Assembly (NCBI GenBank): GCA_003240625.1
Contig: QFMX01000008.1
Coordinates: forward strand, 186,001 to 250,000
Source: Sphingomonas taxi
GTDB lineage: Bacteria > Pseudomonadota > Alphaproteobacteria > Sphingomonadales > Sphingomonadaceae
Direction: 5' to 3'
DNA length: 64,000 nt
Of this stretch, positions 18,711-27,790 are shown in pieces (the first letter of the stretch is position 1; each line of letters starts with the position of its first letter). The position numbers and the translations under genes were made by a program. The notes beneath the pieces were generated by a model, which did not search any database, was not told the DNA's origin, and saw nothing but the letters and a program-made list of their open reading frames with translations.

Positions 18711-18795
18711 CGTCACCCCGGCGAAAGCTGGGGGTATCCCACGGGGCTCGCGACGCCGCCAAACGGGGAGATCCCAGCTTTCGCTCGGGTGACGG
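18711..18795. repeat. Palindromic intergenic repeat, family E
   Basis: Arms CGTCACCCCGGCGAAAGCTG and CAGCTTTCGCTCGGGTGACG with inner GGGGTATCCC and GGGAGATCCC. I saw one copy in this window. The outer GTCACCC end resembles family D. Confidence 0.8.
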
Positions 18796-18892
18796 AATTT
18801 GGGGGGGCACTGTCGCGCACGCAGGCAAAGCCACCGCACCCCTTACCGCGCCCCCATTGCCCCCCCGCCCCCAATCAACGATAACCCGCAAA

Positions 18893-20248
18893 ATGAAGCG
18901 CCTAGTAGCCGCCGCAGCCACCGCCCTCCTCCTCTGGACGACGCCCCTCCAGGCCCAGTCGATCCTCCGCGACGCCGAGACCGAGACCATGTTCGCGGAG
19001 ATGTCGAACCCGCTGATCAAGGCGGCCGGACTCTCGACGCGCGACGTGAAGGTCGTCCTGATCAACGACGATTCGATCAACGCGTTCGTCGCCGGCGGCC
19101 AGACCGTCTACGTCCACTCAGGCCTGATCCAGGCCGCCGACAACGCCAACGAAGTCCAGGGCGTCATCGCGCACGAACTCGGCCATATCGCCGACGGCCA
19201 CGTCGTCCTTGCCGACCGCGGTACCAAGCCGGCGATGGGCATGTACCTGCTGTCGATGGTGCTCGGCCTCGCCGCGATGGCCGCCGGCAGCGGCGAGGCA
19301 GGCGCCGGCATCATGGCGGCGGGCCAGCAGGCGGCGATGGGCAGCTACCTCTCGTTCAGCCGCGTCCAGGAATCCACCGCCGACGCGACCGCGGCGAAAT
19401 TCCTCCGCCAATCGAACATTTCCGGCCGCGGCATGCTCAGCTTCTTCAAGAAATTGCAGCAGCAGGAATACCGCTTCGGCACCGCCAACATCGACCCCTT
19501 CATGCAGTCGCACCCGCTCTCGGGCGAGCGCGTCGCGACGCTGACCGCCGACCTGCAAGCCTCCCCCGCCTGGGCCAACAAGCCCGATGCCGCGCTGGAG
19601 GAACGCTTCCGCCGCGTGAAGGCCAAGCTCGCCGGCTACGTCATGCCCGCCGACCAGACGCTCCAGGCCTATCCGCCGAGCGACCAGTCGATCTACGCGC
19701 ACTACGCCCGCGCCTATGCATATCATAAGGCCGGCTACCCCGACAAAGCCGATGCCGAGGCCAACGCGCTGGTGAAGGCCGAGCCGACCGACCCGTATTT
19801 TCTCGAGATCAAGGGGCAGATCCTGCTCGAGGCGGGCAAGCCGAACGAGTCGCTGGTCCCCTTGCGCGAGGCCACCGAAGGCTCGCGCAACAACCCGCTG
19901 ATCGCCACCACCTTCGGCCACGCGCTGATCGCGACCGAGAACAAGGCGAACTACCCGGAGGCGACCAAGGTGTTGCGCACCGCGGTAGGCCGCGACGACC
20001 AGAACCCGTTCGCCTGGATGCAACTCGGCACGGTCTACGAACTGACCGGCGATACCGCGCGTGCCGCGCTCGCCACCGCCGAGCGCGCGAGCATGGGCGG
20101 CGACATGCGGACCGCCTCGGCGAGCGCGCAATATGCGCTGGCCAACATCCCGGCGAACACCACCGACTGGATCCGCGCACAGGATATCGCGATGGCCGCG
20201 CAGAACGAGATGGACGACAATCCCAAGCAGTATAAGCGCCGCAAATGA
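18893..20248 (+). CDS. M48 family zinc metalloprotease with C-terminal TPR region (BepA-like)
   Basis: A 451-residue periplasmic protease. It has a signal peptide (residues 4-22, cleavage near QAQS) and a catalytic domain with HELGH (H94, E95, H98) and the third ligand in ESTADATAAKFL about 60 residues later. From about residue 260 it carries helical repeats resembling TPRs (YAHYARAYAYHKAGYPDKADAEA, PTDPYFLEIKGQILLEAG). The architecture matches BepA/YfgC, which controls outer-membrane protein and LPS-assembly protein quality. The start at ATG 18893 gives the signal peptide. It overlaps a DsbA-family gene by 4 bp (ATGA), which fits joint work in envelope protein folding. Confidence 0.9.
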   Translation: MKRLVAAAATALLLWTTPLQAQSILRDAETETMFAEMSNPLIKAAGLSTRDVKVVLINDDSINAFVAGGQTVYVHSGLIQAADNANEVQGVIAHELGHIADGHVVLADRGTKPAMGMYLLSMVLGLAAMAAGSGEAGAGIMAAGQQAAMGSYLSFSRVQESTADATAAKFLRQSNISGRGMLSFFKKLQQQEYRFGTANIDPFMQSHPLSGERVATLTADLQASPAWANKPDAALEERFRRVKAKLAGYVMPADQTLQAYPPSDQSIYAHYARAYAYHKAGYPDKADAEANALVKAEPTDPYFLEIKGQILLEAGKPNESLVPLREATEGSRNNPLIATTFGHALIATENKANYPEATKVLRTAVGRDDQNPFAWMQLGTVYELTGDTARAALATAERASMGGDMRTASASAQYALANIPANTTDWIRAQDIAMAAQNEMDDNPKQYKRRK

Positions 20249-20955
20249 GCAAATTCACATTTCCGGCGATCGCCGTCGCAGGTGCCGTTATCGGAGGCCT
20301 CGCGGTCTGGGGCTATGATCGCCAGGGCGGCGGCGTCGAGCGCGCGCAGGTCGAGTCGATCGTCCACGACTACGTCCTCGCGCACCCCGAAATCCTCCCC
20401 GAGGCGATGGAGAAACTGCGCGACCGCGAGTCGGGCAAGACCGTCACCGCGAACCGCGACGCGATCGTCACCCCGTTCGGCAGCGCCTGGGCCGGCAACC
20501 CCAAGGGCGACGTCACACTGGTCGAGTATTTCGATTACAACTGCGGCTATTGCCGTGCGAGCCTACCGATGATCGCCAAGCTGATCGCCGCCGACCCGAA
20601 GGTCCGCGTCGTCTTCCGCGAACTCCCGATCCTCAGCGCCGAAAGCCGCATCGCCGCCCGCGCGAGCCTGGCCGCCGCGCAACAGGGCAAGTTCGCCGCG
20701 TTCCACGACGCGCTCTACGCCGGCGGCCCGGTCAGCGACGCGACGATCGCGGCGGCGGCGAGCAAGGCCGGGGTCGACACAACGCAGGCGAGCTTCACCA
20801 AGACCGCCGACGCGGAAATCGCCAAGAACATGGAAACCGCCGCCAAGCTCGGCATGACCGGGACGCCGAGTTGGGTGGTAGGCGACCGCGTCCTGTCCGG
20901 CGCGCTGCCGCTAGAGGATCTGCAAAAGGCGGTAGCGGCAGCAAGGGCGAGCTGA
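20245..20955 (+). CDS. DsbA family thiol-disulfide oxidoreductase (Com1-like), membrane-anchored
   Basis: A 236-residue protein with an uncleaved-looking N-terminal hydrophobic anchor (residues 6-24), a short helical region including HDYVLAHPEILPEAMEKL typical of Com1/BDSF-type DsbA proteins, and a thioredoxin fold with the active site C100-G-Y-C103. The cis-proline loop is GMTGTPSWVVG. It is translationally coupled to the M48 protease (ATGA overlap). It probably forms or isomerises disulfides in envelope proteins. Confidence 0.9.
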   Translation: MSKFTFPAIAVAGAVIGGLAVWGYDRQGGGVERAQVESIVHDYVLAHPEILPEAMEKLRDRESGKTVTANRDAIVTPFGSAWAGNPKGDVTLVEYFDYNCGYCRASLPMIAKLIAADPKVRVVFRELPILSAESRIAARASLAAAQQGKFAAFHDALYAGGPVSDATIAAAASKAGVDTTQASFTKTADAEIAKNMETAAKLGMTGTPSWVVGDRVLSGALPLEDLQKAVAAARAS

Positions 20956-20968
20956 CCCCACCCACTTC

Positions 20969-21051
20969 CGTCATCCTGACGAAAGTCAGGACCCAGAGCC
21001 ACAATCGTAGCGCGCATGGCTCTGGATCCTGGGTCGAGCCCAGGATGACGG
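20969..21051. repeat. Palindromic intergenic repeat, family A, copy 2
   Basis: Arms CGTCATCCTGACGAAAGTCA... and ...TGGGTCGAGCCCAGGATGACG enclose CCAGAGCC and GGCTCTGG. It matches the copy at 1539-1622 apart from the centre and a few bases. It separates the DsbA gene from the ABC transporter genes. Confidence 0.9.
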
Positions 21052-21123
21052 GATTTGGGTACCCCGCCCCCTATCAATAGGAGCGCACCACCCCCATCTT
21101 CCCCACACGAAAAAGGGGTGCCA

Positions 21124-22053
21124 ATGACCGAACCGATCCTGTCCATCGCGGGCGTCACCAAGACCTACAAGAGCGGCACCACCGCGCTCCACCCAGTCGA
21201 CCTAGACATCCAGAAGGGCGAGATCTTCGCGCTCCTCGGCCCCAACGGCGCGGGCAAGACGACGCTGATCAGCATCATATGCGGCATCGTCACGCCGTCC
21301 GCCGGCACGATCAAGGTCGCCGGCTACGACGCGATCCGCGACTATAAGCAGGCGCGCAGCCGCATCGGCCTGGTGCCGCAGGAACTCAACGTCGACATGT
21401 TCGAGACGGTGCTCGCCACCGTCACCTTCAGTCGTCGCCTGTTCGGCCGCTCGGGGCATAGCGATTACATCGAACAAGTCCTCCGCGACCTCTCGCTCTG
21501 GGACAAGCGCGACGCGAAAATCCGCGAACTCTCGGGCGGCATGAAACGCCGCGTCCTGATCGCGAAAGCACTCAGCCACGAGCCCGAAATCCTGTTCCTC
21601 GACGAGCCCACCGCAGGCGTCGACGTGGCGCTGCGCCGCGACATGTGGAAGCTCGTCCACCGCCTGCGCGAAGGCGGCACGACGATCATCCTGACGACGC
21701 ATTACATCGAGGAAGCCGAGGAAATGGCCGACCGCGTCGGCGTCATCAACAAGGGCAAGCTGCTGCTCGTCGACGACAAGGCGTCGCTGATGAAGAAGCT
21801 CGGCAAGCGCGAGTTGGACATCGCGCTCCAGGATCCAATGACGACGATCCCCGCAGAACTCGCCGACTGGGACGTGTCGCTACAGGACGACGGCAAGCGC
21901 CTCCGCTACGTGTTCGACGCACAGGCCGATCATACCGGCATCCCCTCCTTGCTGCGCAAGCTCGCCGAACTCGGCATCGGCTTCAAAGACCTCGAAACCA
22001 GCAAATCGAGCCTCGAAGACATCTTTGTCGACCTGGTGGGGGAACGCGCATGA
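21124..22053 (+). CDS. ABC-2 type exporter, ATP-binding protein (YadG-like)
   Basis: A 309-residue ATPase subunit. It has Walker A (GPNGAGKTT, about residue 40), a Q-loop in VPQELNVDMFETV, the signature LSGGMKRR, Walker B ILFLDEPTAGVD, and the H-loop TTHYIEEAEEMADR. The C-terminal extension after residue 230 is typical of drug or polysaccharide exporters of the YadG/DrrA type. The start at ATG 21124 has a GGGG element upstream and yields the usual N-terminus. The permease follows at 22181 after a 100-bp palindromic repeat. Substrate unknown. Confidence 0.9.
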   Translation: MTEPILSIAGVTKTYKSGTTALHPVDLDIQKGEIFALLGPNGAGKTTLISIICGIVTPSAGTIKVAGYDAIRDYKQARSRIGLVPQELNVDMFETVLATVTFSRRLFGRSGHSDYIEQVLRDLSLWDKRDAKIRELSGGMKRRVLIAKALSHEPEILFLDEPTAGVDVALRRDMWKLVHRLREGGTTIILTTHYIEEAEEMADRVGVINKGKLLLVDDKASLMKKLGKRELDIALQDPMTTIPAELADWDVSLQDDGKRLRYVFDAQADHTGIPSLLRKLAELGIGFKDLETSKSSLEDIFVDLVGERA

Positions 22054-22070
22054 CCATCCCAAACTCTCTC

Positions 22071-22169
22071 CGTCACCCCGGACTCGTTCCGGGGTCCACC
22101 GTTCCGCGTACCAACGGCCCGAGGATCAAGCGGAACGGTGGATGCCGGAACGAGCCCGGCATGACGGGG
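22071..22169. repeat. Palindromic intergenic repeat, family D, copy 2, inside an operon
   Basis: Same arms as the copy at 6789-6886: CGTCACCCCGGACTCGTTCC on the left, GATGCCGGAACGAGCCCGGC and CATGACGGG on the right, with inner CACCGTTCCG / CGGAACGGTG. It separates an ABC ATPase gene from its permease, so it would be transcribed within the polycistronic mRNA. Confidence 0.92.
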
Positions 22170-22180
22170 AGGACGCGCGC

Positions 22181-22942
22181 ATGAACACCCATGGCATCTG
22201 GGCGATCTACCGCTTCGAAATGGCGCGCGCGCTGCGCACCTTGTGGCAGAGCCTCGTCACGCCGGTCCTCACGACCTCACTGTATTTTATCGTCTTCGGC
22301 GGTGCGATCGGCAGTCGCATGCAGAATGTCGGTGGCGTAGATTACGGCAGCTTCATCGTCCCCGGCCTGATAATGCTGTCGTTGCTCACGCAGAGCATCT
22401 CGAACGCGTCGATCGGCATCTACTTCCCGAAGTTCACCGGCACGATCTACGAGCTGCTGTCGGCACCCGTCTCGGCGATGGAGATGGTGATCGGCTATGT
22501 CGGCGCGGCGACTACCAAGTCGGTGATCCTCGGGCTGATCATCCTCGTGACGGCGTCGTTCTTCGTGCCGCTGCGCATCGAGCATCCGTTCGCGATGCTC
22601 GCGTTCCTGATCCTGACGGCGGTGGCGTTCAGCCTGTTCGGGTTCATCATCGGAGTCTGGGCCAACGGGTTCGAGCAGCTGAACTTCGTGCCCGCGCTTC
22701 TGATTACCCCGCTGACCTTCCTCGGCGGCGCGTTCTACTCGATCGACATGCTGCCCCAGCCGTGGCGGACGTTCAGCCTGTTCAACCCGGTCGTGTACCT
22801 GGTGAGCGGCTTCCGCTGGAGCTTCTTCGGGCAGGGTGACGTCGCGGTCGGGGTGAGCCTCGCGGTAACGGCCGGCTTCCTGGCGGTGTGCCTGTTGGTG
22901 ATCGCGTGGATCTTCATGACCGGCTGGCGGATGAAAAACTGA
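22181..22942 (+). CDS. ABC-2 type exporter, permease protein (YadH-like)
   Basis: A 253-residue inner-membrane protein with six hydrophobic segments and the ABC-2 motifs IWAIYRFEMARALRTLWQSL (coupling helix, shown in part as YRFEMARALRT), DYGSFIVPGLIMLS, and ALLITPLTFLGGAFYSIDMLP, a strong match to the YadH/NodJ type. The start at ATG 22181 follows the palindromic repeat directly. It pairs with the ATPase gene upstream. The substrate (lipid, glycan or drug) cannot be read from sequence. Confidence 0.9.
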   Translation: MNTHGIWAIYRFEMARALRTLWQSLVTPVLTTSLYFIVFGGAIGSRMQNVGGVDYGSFIVPGLIMLSLLTQSISNASIGIYFPKFTGTIYELLSAPVSAMEMVIGYVGAATTKSVILGLIILVTASFFVPLRIEHPFAMLAFLILTAVAFSLFGFIIGVWANGFEQLNFVPALLITPLTFLGGAFYSIDMLPQPWRTFSLFNPVVYLVSGFRWSFFGQGDVAVGVSLAVTAGFLAVCLLVIAWIFMTGWRMKN

Positions 22943-22952
22943 CGGTGGACTT

Positions 22953-23013
22953 ATGTTTCCCCGCGAAGGCGGGAACCCAGTCTGGGCTCCCGCCTTCGCG
23001 GGAGAACAAGCTT
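22953..23013. repeat. Palindromic intergenic repeat, family B, copy 5
   Basis: Left hairpin TTCCCCGCGAAGGCGGGAA, centre CCCAGTCTGGG, right hairpin CTCCCGCCTTCGCGGGAG, ending in ACAAGCTT. It fills the convergent gap between the permease and the CocE-like hydrolase and ends just before the latter's stop codon. Confidence 0.9.
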
Positions 23014-23014
23014 C

Positions 23015-24880
23015 TCAGCGCATAACCGGCAACGTCACCCGCGAGCCCGCACAAACCTTCTGCGTCGCCTTCACATAATCCCTCGGTTTCGCCCGCCCGA
23101 TGTTCGGCACGAACGATTGCGGGTTGCGGTCGATCATCGGGAACCACGTCGACTGGATTTGCACCATGATCCGGTGCCCCGCCTTGAACACATGGTCGTG
23201 GTCGCGCAGCGGCACGTCCCAGGCCACGACCTTGCCCGGCACCAACGGCTGCGGCGCCGTATCGCTCGCCAGGAACCGCCCGCGCCGCACCTCCATCGCG
23301 ATCGGCAACTGATAGCCGTTGAGCGTCTTCGCATAATCGCCCGGTTGCGCCGTGCGGCCGTCGAACGCTTCGGTATCGTCGGGCAGCACGTCGATCAGCT
23401 TCACCACGAAATCGCTGTCCGTGCCGCTCGTCGACGCCTGCAACGTCGCCGACAGCGCCCCCGTCACGGTCAGGTCCGCGGTCAGCGGTTCCGACACATA
23501 CCCCAACACATCGGGCCGGTGATCGACGAAGCGCTGGTCGTCCGCCTCCCACCACGACCAATCCGGGCTGGCATAGGTCGCCGACATCGGCCGCTTACGA
23601 AACGGCACCGGGTTCGCCGGATCGGACACGTAATCGCGGCATCCCTCGCCTGCGGCCGGCGCGGTGAACGACAGGCTGCCGTCCGTGTGCAGGTACAGGT
23701 TCGTCGCCTTCGCGCCCGTCGGGGGCCAGGCCGCATAGGTCTTCCAGACGTTCGAACCCGACTGGAACATCTTCGCCGCAAAGTCCGGCCGCGCGCCCTT
23801 GCCGTGCAGCCAATAGGCGAAGAACGGCGCCTGGATCTGTTCCTGGAACTGCGTACCGCTGGCGGTGCCGAGCGGGATCGGGCCGAGGTGATCCGCCGTA
23901 CCCTGCCACCCGCCATGCCGCCACGGCCCCGCCACCATCTGCGCCAGATGATCGGGATCGTTGCGCTTCTGCTTGGCGTAAATCTGCCACGAACCCCACG
24001 GATCCTCCTGATCCCAGAACCCGGCGACGTTCAGCGTCGGGACGGTCGTCTTGCCGAGCGAGTCGGTCCATCGCTGCGCTGTGTAGAAGCCGTCGTGGTT
24101 CGGGTGATCGAGCAGCGACGTGAACATCGGCACGCGCCCCTTGAAGACGTTCCGGTCGATCGCCTCCGCCGAGCCCGCCTTGAGGAAATAGTCGTACGTA
24201 TCGCTCGGATAGGCAAAGTCGGAATTCTTCGTCTTGTCGAGCTGCAGCGACGACACCCAGTCGGTCGCATAGCTCAGCCGCAGCGCGCCGTTGCGGTGGA
24301 GGTCGTCCGACTGCCAGTAATCGATCCATGCCGCCTGCGGGGAGACCGCCTTCAGCGCCGAATGCGGGTTCGCCAGCGCGACGGCCGCGGCGAAACCGGG
24401 GTAGGACACGCCCCACATGCCGACCTTGCCGGTGTTCGCGGGGACGTTCTTCACCAGCCACCCGACGGTGTCGTACGCATCCGTCGCCTCGTCGACCGCT
24501 TTCGAATCGCCGGCCCCGTTGCCCTTGGCATGCACAGCGGTCGAGAGCGTGAAGACGCCGTCCGACTTGAACCGCCCGCGCATCGACTGGAAGACGAAGA
24601 TGTAGCCGTCCTTCATCAGCGGACCGAACCGGCTGGCGCTGGAGAACGGCGCGTCCGGCACGCCGTAGGGGGTCCGCTGGAGCAGGATCGGCAGCGGCCC
24701 GGTCATCCCGCGCGGTCGCATGATGACCGTCTGCAGCTTCGCCCCGTCGCGCATCGGCACCATCACCTCCTCGAAGGTGAAGGGGGATTGCGCCGCCGCC
24801 TGCAGGCCCGTCTGCGCGATGGTTGCGCTGGGCACCGTGGCGGTGACTGCGAGCGCGAGCAGGAGAGCGTGGCGCGACAT
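23015..24880 (-). CDS. CocE/NonD family hydrolase, secreted
   Basis: A 621-residue alpha/beta hydrolase of the X-Pro dipeptidyl-peptidase / cocaine esterase group, which act as glutaryl-7-ACA acylases, esterases or amino-acid ester hydrolases. It has a signal peptide (residues 5-23), the family start FEEVMVPMRDGAKLQTVIMRP, the nucleophile elbow GVSYPG (S159), and a C-terminal jelly-roll domain (PDWSWWEADDQRFVDHRPDVLGY onward). The start at ATG 24880 gives the signal peptide; an upstream in-frame start would not. It could be an alpha-amino acid ester hydrolase, but the substrate is not decidable here. Confidence 0.88.
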   Translation of the reverse strand: MSRHALLLALAVTATVPSATIAQTGLQAAAQSPFTFEEVMVPMRDGAKLQTVIMRPRGMTGPLPILLQRTPYGVPDAPFSSASRFGPLMKDGYIFVFQSMRGRFKSDGVFTLSTAVHAKGNGAGDSKAVDEATDAYDTVGWLVKNVPANTGKVGMWGVSYPGFAAAVALANPHSALKAVSPQAAWIDYWQSDDLHRNGALRLSYATDWVSSLQLDKTKNSDFAYPSDTYDYFLKAGSAEAIDRNVFKGRVPMFTSLLDHPNHDGFYTAQRWTDSLGKTTVPTLNVAGFWDQEDPWGSWQIYAKQKRNDPDHLAQMVAGPWRHGGWQGTADHLGPIPLGTASGTQFQEQIQAPFFAYWLHGKGARPDFAAKMFQSGSNVWKTYAAWPPTGAKATNLYLHTDGSLSFTAPAAGEGCRDYVSDPANPVPFRKRPMSATYASPDWSWWEADDQRFVDHRPDVLGYVSEPLTADLTVTGALSATLQASTSGTDSDFVVKLIDVLPDDTEAFDGRTAQPGDYAKTLNGYQLPIAMEVRRGRFLASDTAPQPLVPGKVVAWDVPLRDHDHVFKAGHRIMVQIQSTWFPMIDRNPQSFVPNIGRAKPRDYVKATQKVCAGSRVTLPVMR

Positions 24881-24933
24881 GGAATTTCCCTTCGTGAACC
24901 GTGCCGCGATTGGACGAACCCGCGAAGGCGAAG

Positions 24934-25665
24934 TCAAGCCGCGCGCCACGCTCCGGTCAGCGCCGGTCGCAATGCCAGCGAATTGAGATCGATCAGCGCG
25001 TGCAGGAGCATCGCCAGCCACAACTCACCGGTCATCAGATAGATCGCCGCCATCAGCGCGCCTACGAGCGTGGTCGCGATCACGCCGGCTCGCCCCTGAT
25101 ATAGGTGCATCGCACCGAACGCCGCGATCGCGACGCCGAACGCGACGAACGCGTTGCCGGACACGAGCGCGACCAGCAACGGCAGGAACAGGCGGAAGGC
25201 GAGTTCTTCGGATATGCCTGCCGCGATCGACATGGCGGCGGCGTGCATGATCTCGGGCCGGTTGCGCGGGAGGAGCGACCCGACATTGCCGATCGTCCTG
25301 AGGATGCGCCAGTTGCGCCGCGTGGCCAGGACCGCACCGATGACCAGGCCGCCGAGCGCGCTTCCACCGATCATGCCGAGCAGTTCCGCGCGACTATCGC
25401 CGGCGACGCTTGGCAGGAGGCTGCGCAGGGCGTCGAACTCGCGGGGGACGGTGACGATGGCGTCGAGGCGACCCAGTAGCGCGAGGCCGACGATGGCCGG
25501 CAGGACGAAGGCGATCGCGGCCTTGGCGATCCACAGGCGGTAGGTTTTCTGGCGCGAGGCGGTGTCGGGGAGGCGCTTGATGCGGCGATAACCGAGGAGG
25601 TCGCCCTTGAGGAACCAGACGAGGCTCATGAGGGTCGCGAGGAGGAGGGCGTTGGGAAGGATCAT
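24934..25665 (-). CDS. CPBP family intramembrane metalloprotease
   Basis: A 243-residue multi-spanning protein with the CAAX protease / bacteriocin-processing motifs: EE of motif 1 at E153-E154 in GISEELAFRLFLP, H187 in FGAMHLYQG (motif 2), and a third His in MLLHALIDLNSLAL. About seven hydrophobic segments. The start is ATG 25665; an in-frame GTG/ATG at 25686 would add seven residues. Members process prenylated or bacteriocin-type peptides or act in immunity, but no bacteriocin gene is adjacent. Confidence 0.85.
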   Translation of the reverse strand: MILPNALLLATLMSLVWFLKGDLLGYRRIKRLPDTASRQKTYRLWIAKAAIAFVLPAIVGLALLGRLDAIVTVPREFDALRSLLPSVAGDSRAELLGMIGGSALGGLVIGAVLATRRNWRILRTIGNVGSLLPRNRPEIMHAAAMSIAAGISEELAFRLFLPLLVALVSGNAFVAFGVAIAAFGAMHLYQGRAGVIATTLVGALMAAIYLMTGELWLAMLLHALIDLNSLALRPALTGAWRAA

Positions 25666-25702
25666 GCCGACACTCCCACCGCTCACGCCCTCACCGCTCG
25701 TC

Positions 25703-25760
25703 CTTGTTCTCCCGCGAAGGCGGGAGCCCAGTCTGGGTCCCCGCCTTCGCGGGGAAACAA
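25703..25760. repeat. Palindromic intergenic repeat, family B, copy 6
   Basis: Begins CTTGTTCTCCCGCGAAGGC, centre CCCAGTCTGGG, and closes CCCCGCCTTCGCGGGG-AAACAA. It forms a tandem with a family C copy 32 bp further on, between two genes on the minus strand. Confidence 0.9.
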
Positions 25761-25791
25761 TACTGGTCAGTCCCCTGCCCTAGCCAAGTGC

Positions 25792-25897
25792 TCCACCCCG
25801 GCGCAGGCCGGGGCCCAGTTGGGGAACGTTGCTGACGACGGACAACGCTCCGTCACTCCGACCTTTCCAACTGGGCCCCGGCCTTCGCCGGGGTGGG
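25792..25897. repeat. Palindromic intergenic repeat, family C, copy 3
   Basis: Left arm CCACCCCGGCGCAGGCCGGG...CCCAGTTGGGG, right arm CCAACTGGGCCCCGGCCTTC-GCCGGGGTGG. The centre (GTTGCTGACGACGG...) is unique. Confidence 0.9.
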
Positions 25898-25926
25898 GGC
25901 TAGCTGTCGGTCAGAGCATCACTCAA

Positions 25927-26898
25927 TCAAGCCGTCCGATGCTCGCCCTTGACCCAGCGCACCGTGCCCGATGACGCACGCATAACGACGCTCTCGGTCG
26001 TCATCTTACCCTTCTTCCGCTTCACGCCCGCCAGCAGTGACCCATCCGTCACGCCGGTCGCCGCAAAGATGCAGTCGCCCTTGGCCAGCTCGGAAAGGTC
26101 ATACTGCTTGTCGAGATCGGTGATCCCCCACTTCGCCGCACGGCCGCGCTCGTCGTCGTTGCGGAACAGCAGCCGACCCTTGAACTGCCCGCCGACGCAG
26201 CGCAGCGCCGCGCACGCCAGCACGCCCTCGGGTGCACCGCCGGAGCCCATGTAGACGTCGATCGTCGTCTCGGGATCGGACGTCGCGATCACGCCGGCGA
26301 CGTCGCCGTCACCGATCAGCATGATCCCGCAGCCGACCTGACGCAGTTCGGCGATCAGCTTTTCGTGACGCGGGCGATCGAGCACACAGACGATCAGGTC
26401 GCGCGCCGGCACGCCCTTGGCGGCCGCGACCGCCATGATGTTCTCGGTCGGCGTCTTGTCGAGGTCGATGATGCCCTCGGGATAGCCCGGCCCGACCGCG
26501 ATCTTGTCCATGTAGACGTCGGGTGCGTTGAGCAGCCCGCCCTCCTCGGCGATCGCGAGAACGGCAAGGCTGTTCGGCCCCGCGGTGGCGCAGATCGTCG
26601 TGCCTTCGAGCGGATCGAGCGCGATGTCGATCTTCGGGCCCTTGCCGATCGCGGAGCCGACCTTCTCGCCGATGAACAGCATCGGCGCCTCGTCGCGCTC
26701 GCCCTCGCCGATCACGACGGTGCCGTCCATGTACAGCGAGTTGAGCGCCTCGCGCATCGCCTCGACCGCGGCCGCATCCGCGGCCTTCTCGTCACCACGC
26801 CCGACGAGCGTGGACGCGGCGATCGCGGCGGCTTCGGTCACGCGGACCATTTCGAGGACGAGAACGCGGTCGAGAACCTGGCTTGCGGCTGCGGTCAA
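25927..26898 (-). CDS. glpX: Class II fructose-1,6-bisphosphatase
   Basis: Hydrolyses fructose-1,6-bisphosphate in gluconeogenesis. The 323-residue protein shows the GlpX motifs GRGDEKAADAAAVEAMR, IGEGERDEAPMLFIGEKVG (metal-binding Glu/Asp), the inositol-phosphatase-fold signature DIALDPLEGTTICA, and MGSGGAPEGVLACAALRCVGG. Length fits the family. It lies 61 bp after dapD in the same direction and may share transcription with it. Alphaproteobacteria commonly use GlpX as the main FBPase. Confidence 0.95.
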   Translation of the reverse strand: MTAAASQVLDRVLVLEMVRVTEAAAIAASTLVGRGDEKAADAAAVEAMREALNSLYMDGTVVIGEGERDEAPMLFIGEKVGSAIGKGPKIDIALDPLEGTTICATAGPNSLAVLAIAEEGGLLNAPDVYMDKIAVGPGYPEGIIDLDKTPTENIMAVAAAKGVPARDLIVCVLDRPRHEKLIAELRQVGCGIMLIGDGDVAGVIATSDPETTIDVYMGSGGAPEGVLACAALRCVGGQFKGRLLFRNDDERGRAAKWGITDLDKQYDLSELAKGDCIFAATGVTDGSLLAGVKRKKGKMTTESVVMRASSGTVRWVKGEHRTA

Positions 26899-26959
26899 AA
26901 TATTTCTCCTCGGACTGTTTCGGCGGGGATAGGCAGCAGGCGCAGCATTGTCGACCCGA

Positions 26960-27790
26960 TCAGTCCCTCAGCAGGTCGTTGATGCTGGTCTTGGAGCGGG
27001 TTTGTGCGTCGACCCGTTTGACGATTACGGCGCAATACAAAGCGGGCTTGCCCCCCCCGTCATTGGCGCCACCGCCGATCGAGCCCGGTACGACCACCGC
27101 ATAGGGCGGCACTTCGCCCTTGAAGACTTCGCCGGTCGCGCGGTCGATGATCTTGGTCGAGGCGCCGAGGTACACGCCCATCGACAGCACCGCGCCCTCG
27201 CCGACGCGGACGCCCTCGGCCACTTCCGCGCGCGCGCCGATGAACGCGCCGTCGCCGATGATGACGGGATCGGCCTGCAACGGCTCGAGCACGCCGCCGA
27301 TGCCCGCGCCGCCCGACAGATGGACGTTCTTGCCGATCTGCGCGCAACTGCCGACCGTCGCCCAGGCGTCGACCATCGTGCCCTCACCGACATACGCGCC
27401 GATGTTGACGAAGCTCGGCATCAGGATCGCGCCCTTGGCGATGAAGCTCCCGCGCCGCGCGACCGCACCCGGCACGACGCGGATACCCGCCGCGCGGAAC
27501 TCCGCATCGCCCCAGCCTGCGAACTTCGACGGCACCTTGTCGAACGCCGGCGCGCCGGCCGAACCGCCGTCGATCACGACGTTGTCGTTGAGCCGGAACG
27601 AGAGCAGCACCGCCTTCTTCAGCCACTGATTGACCTGCCAGCCGCCATCCGTCGGCTCGGCAACGCGCGCCGTTCCCGCATCGAGCATCGCCAGCGCGGA
27701 CTCGACGGCGTCGCGGACTTCGCCCTTGGTATCGAGGCCGAGGTTCGCGCGGTCGTCCCAGGCGGCGTCGATTATGGTCTGCAAGGTCAT
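26960..27790 (-). CDS. dapD: 2,3,4,5-tetrahydropyridine-2,6-dicarboxylate N-succinyltransferase
   Basis: Third-stage enzyme of lysine/diaminopimelate synthesis; succinylates tetrahydrodipicolinate using succinyl-CoA. The 276 residues have an N-terminal helical domain (TLQTIIDAAWDDRANL), the substrate block RVVPGAVARRGSFI, and a left-handed beta-helix of hexapeptide repeats (about 110-230: MPSFVNIGAYVGEGTMVDAWATVGSCAQIGKNVHLSGG, in part). The start at 27790 overlaps the nucleotidase stop by 4 bp (ATGA), making an operon. No other dap gene is in the window. Confidence 0.96.
   Translation of the reverse strand: MTLQTIIDAAWDDRANLGLDTKGEVRDAVESALAMLDAGTARVAEPTDGGWQVNQWLKKAVLLSFRLNDNVVIDGGSAGAPAFDKVPSKFAGWGDAEFRAAGIRVVPGAVARRGSFIAKGAILMPSFVNIGAYVGEGTMVDAWATVGSCAQIGKNVHLSGGAGIGGVLEPLQADPVIIGDGAFIGARAEVAEGVRVGEGAVLSMGVYLGASTKIIDRATGEVFKGEVPPYAVVVPGSIGGGANDGGGKPALYCAVIVKRVDAQTRSKTSINDLLRD

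Noticed and set aside
18421..18795. Closely spaced palindromes that could suggest a CRISPR array
   Set aside because: They belong to three different repeat families, are internally palindromic, and have no regular spacers or cas genes nearby.
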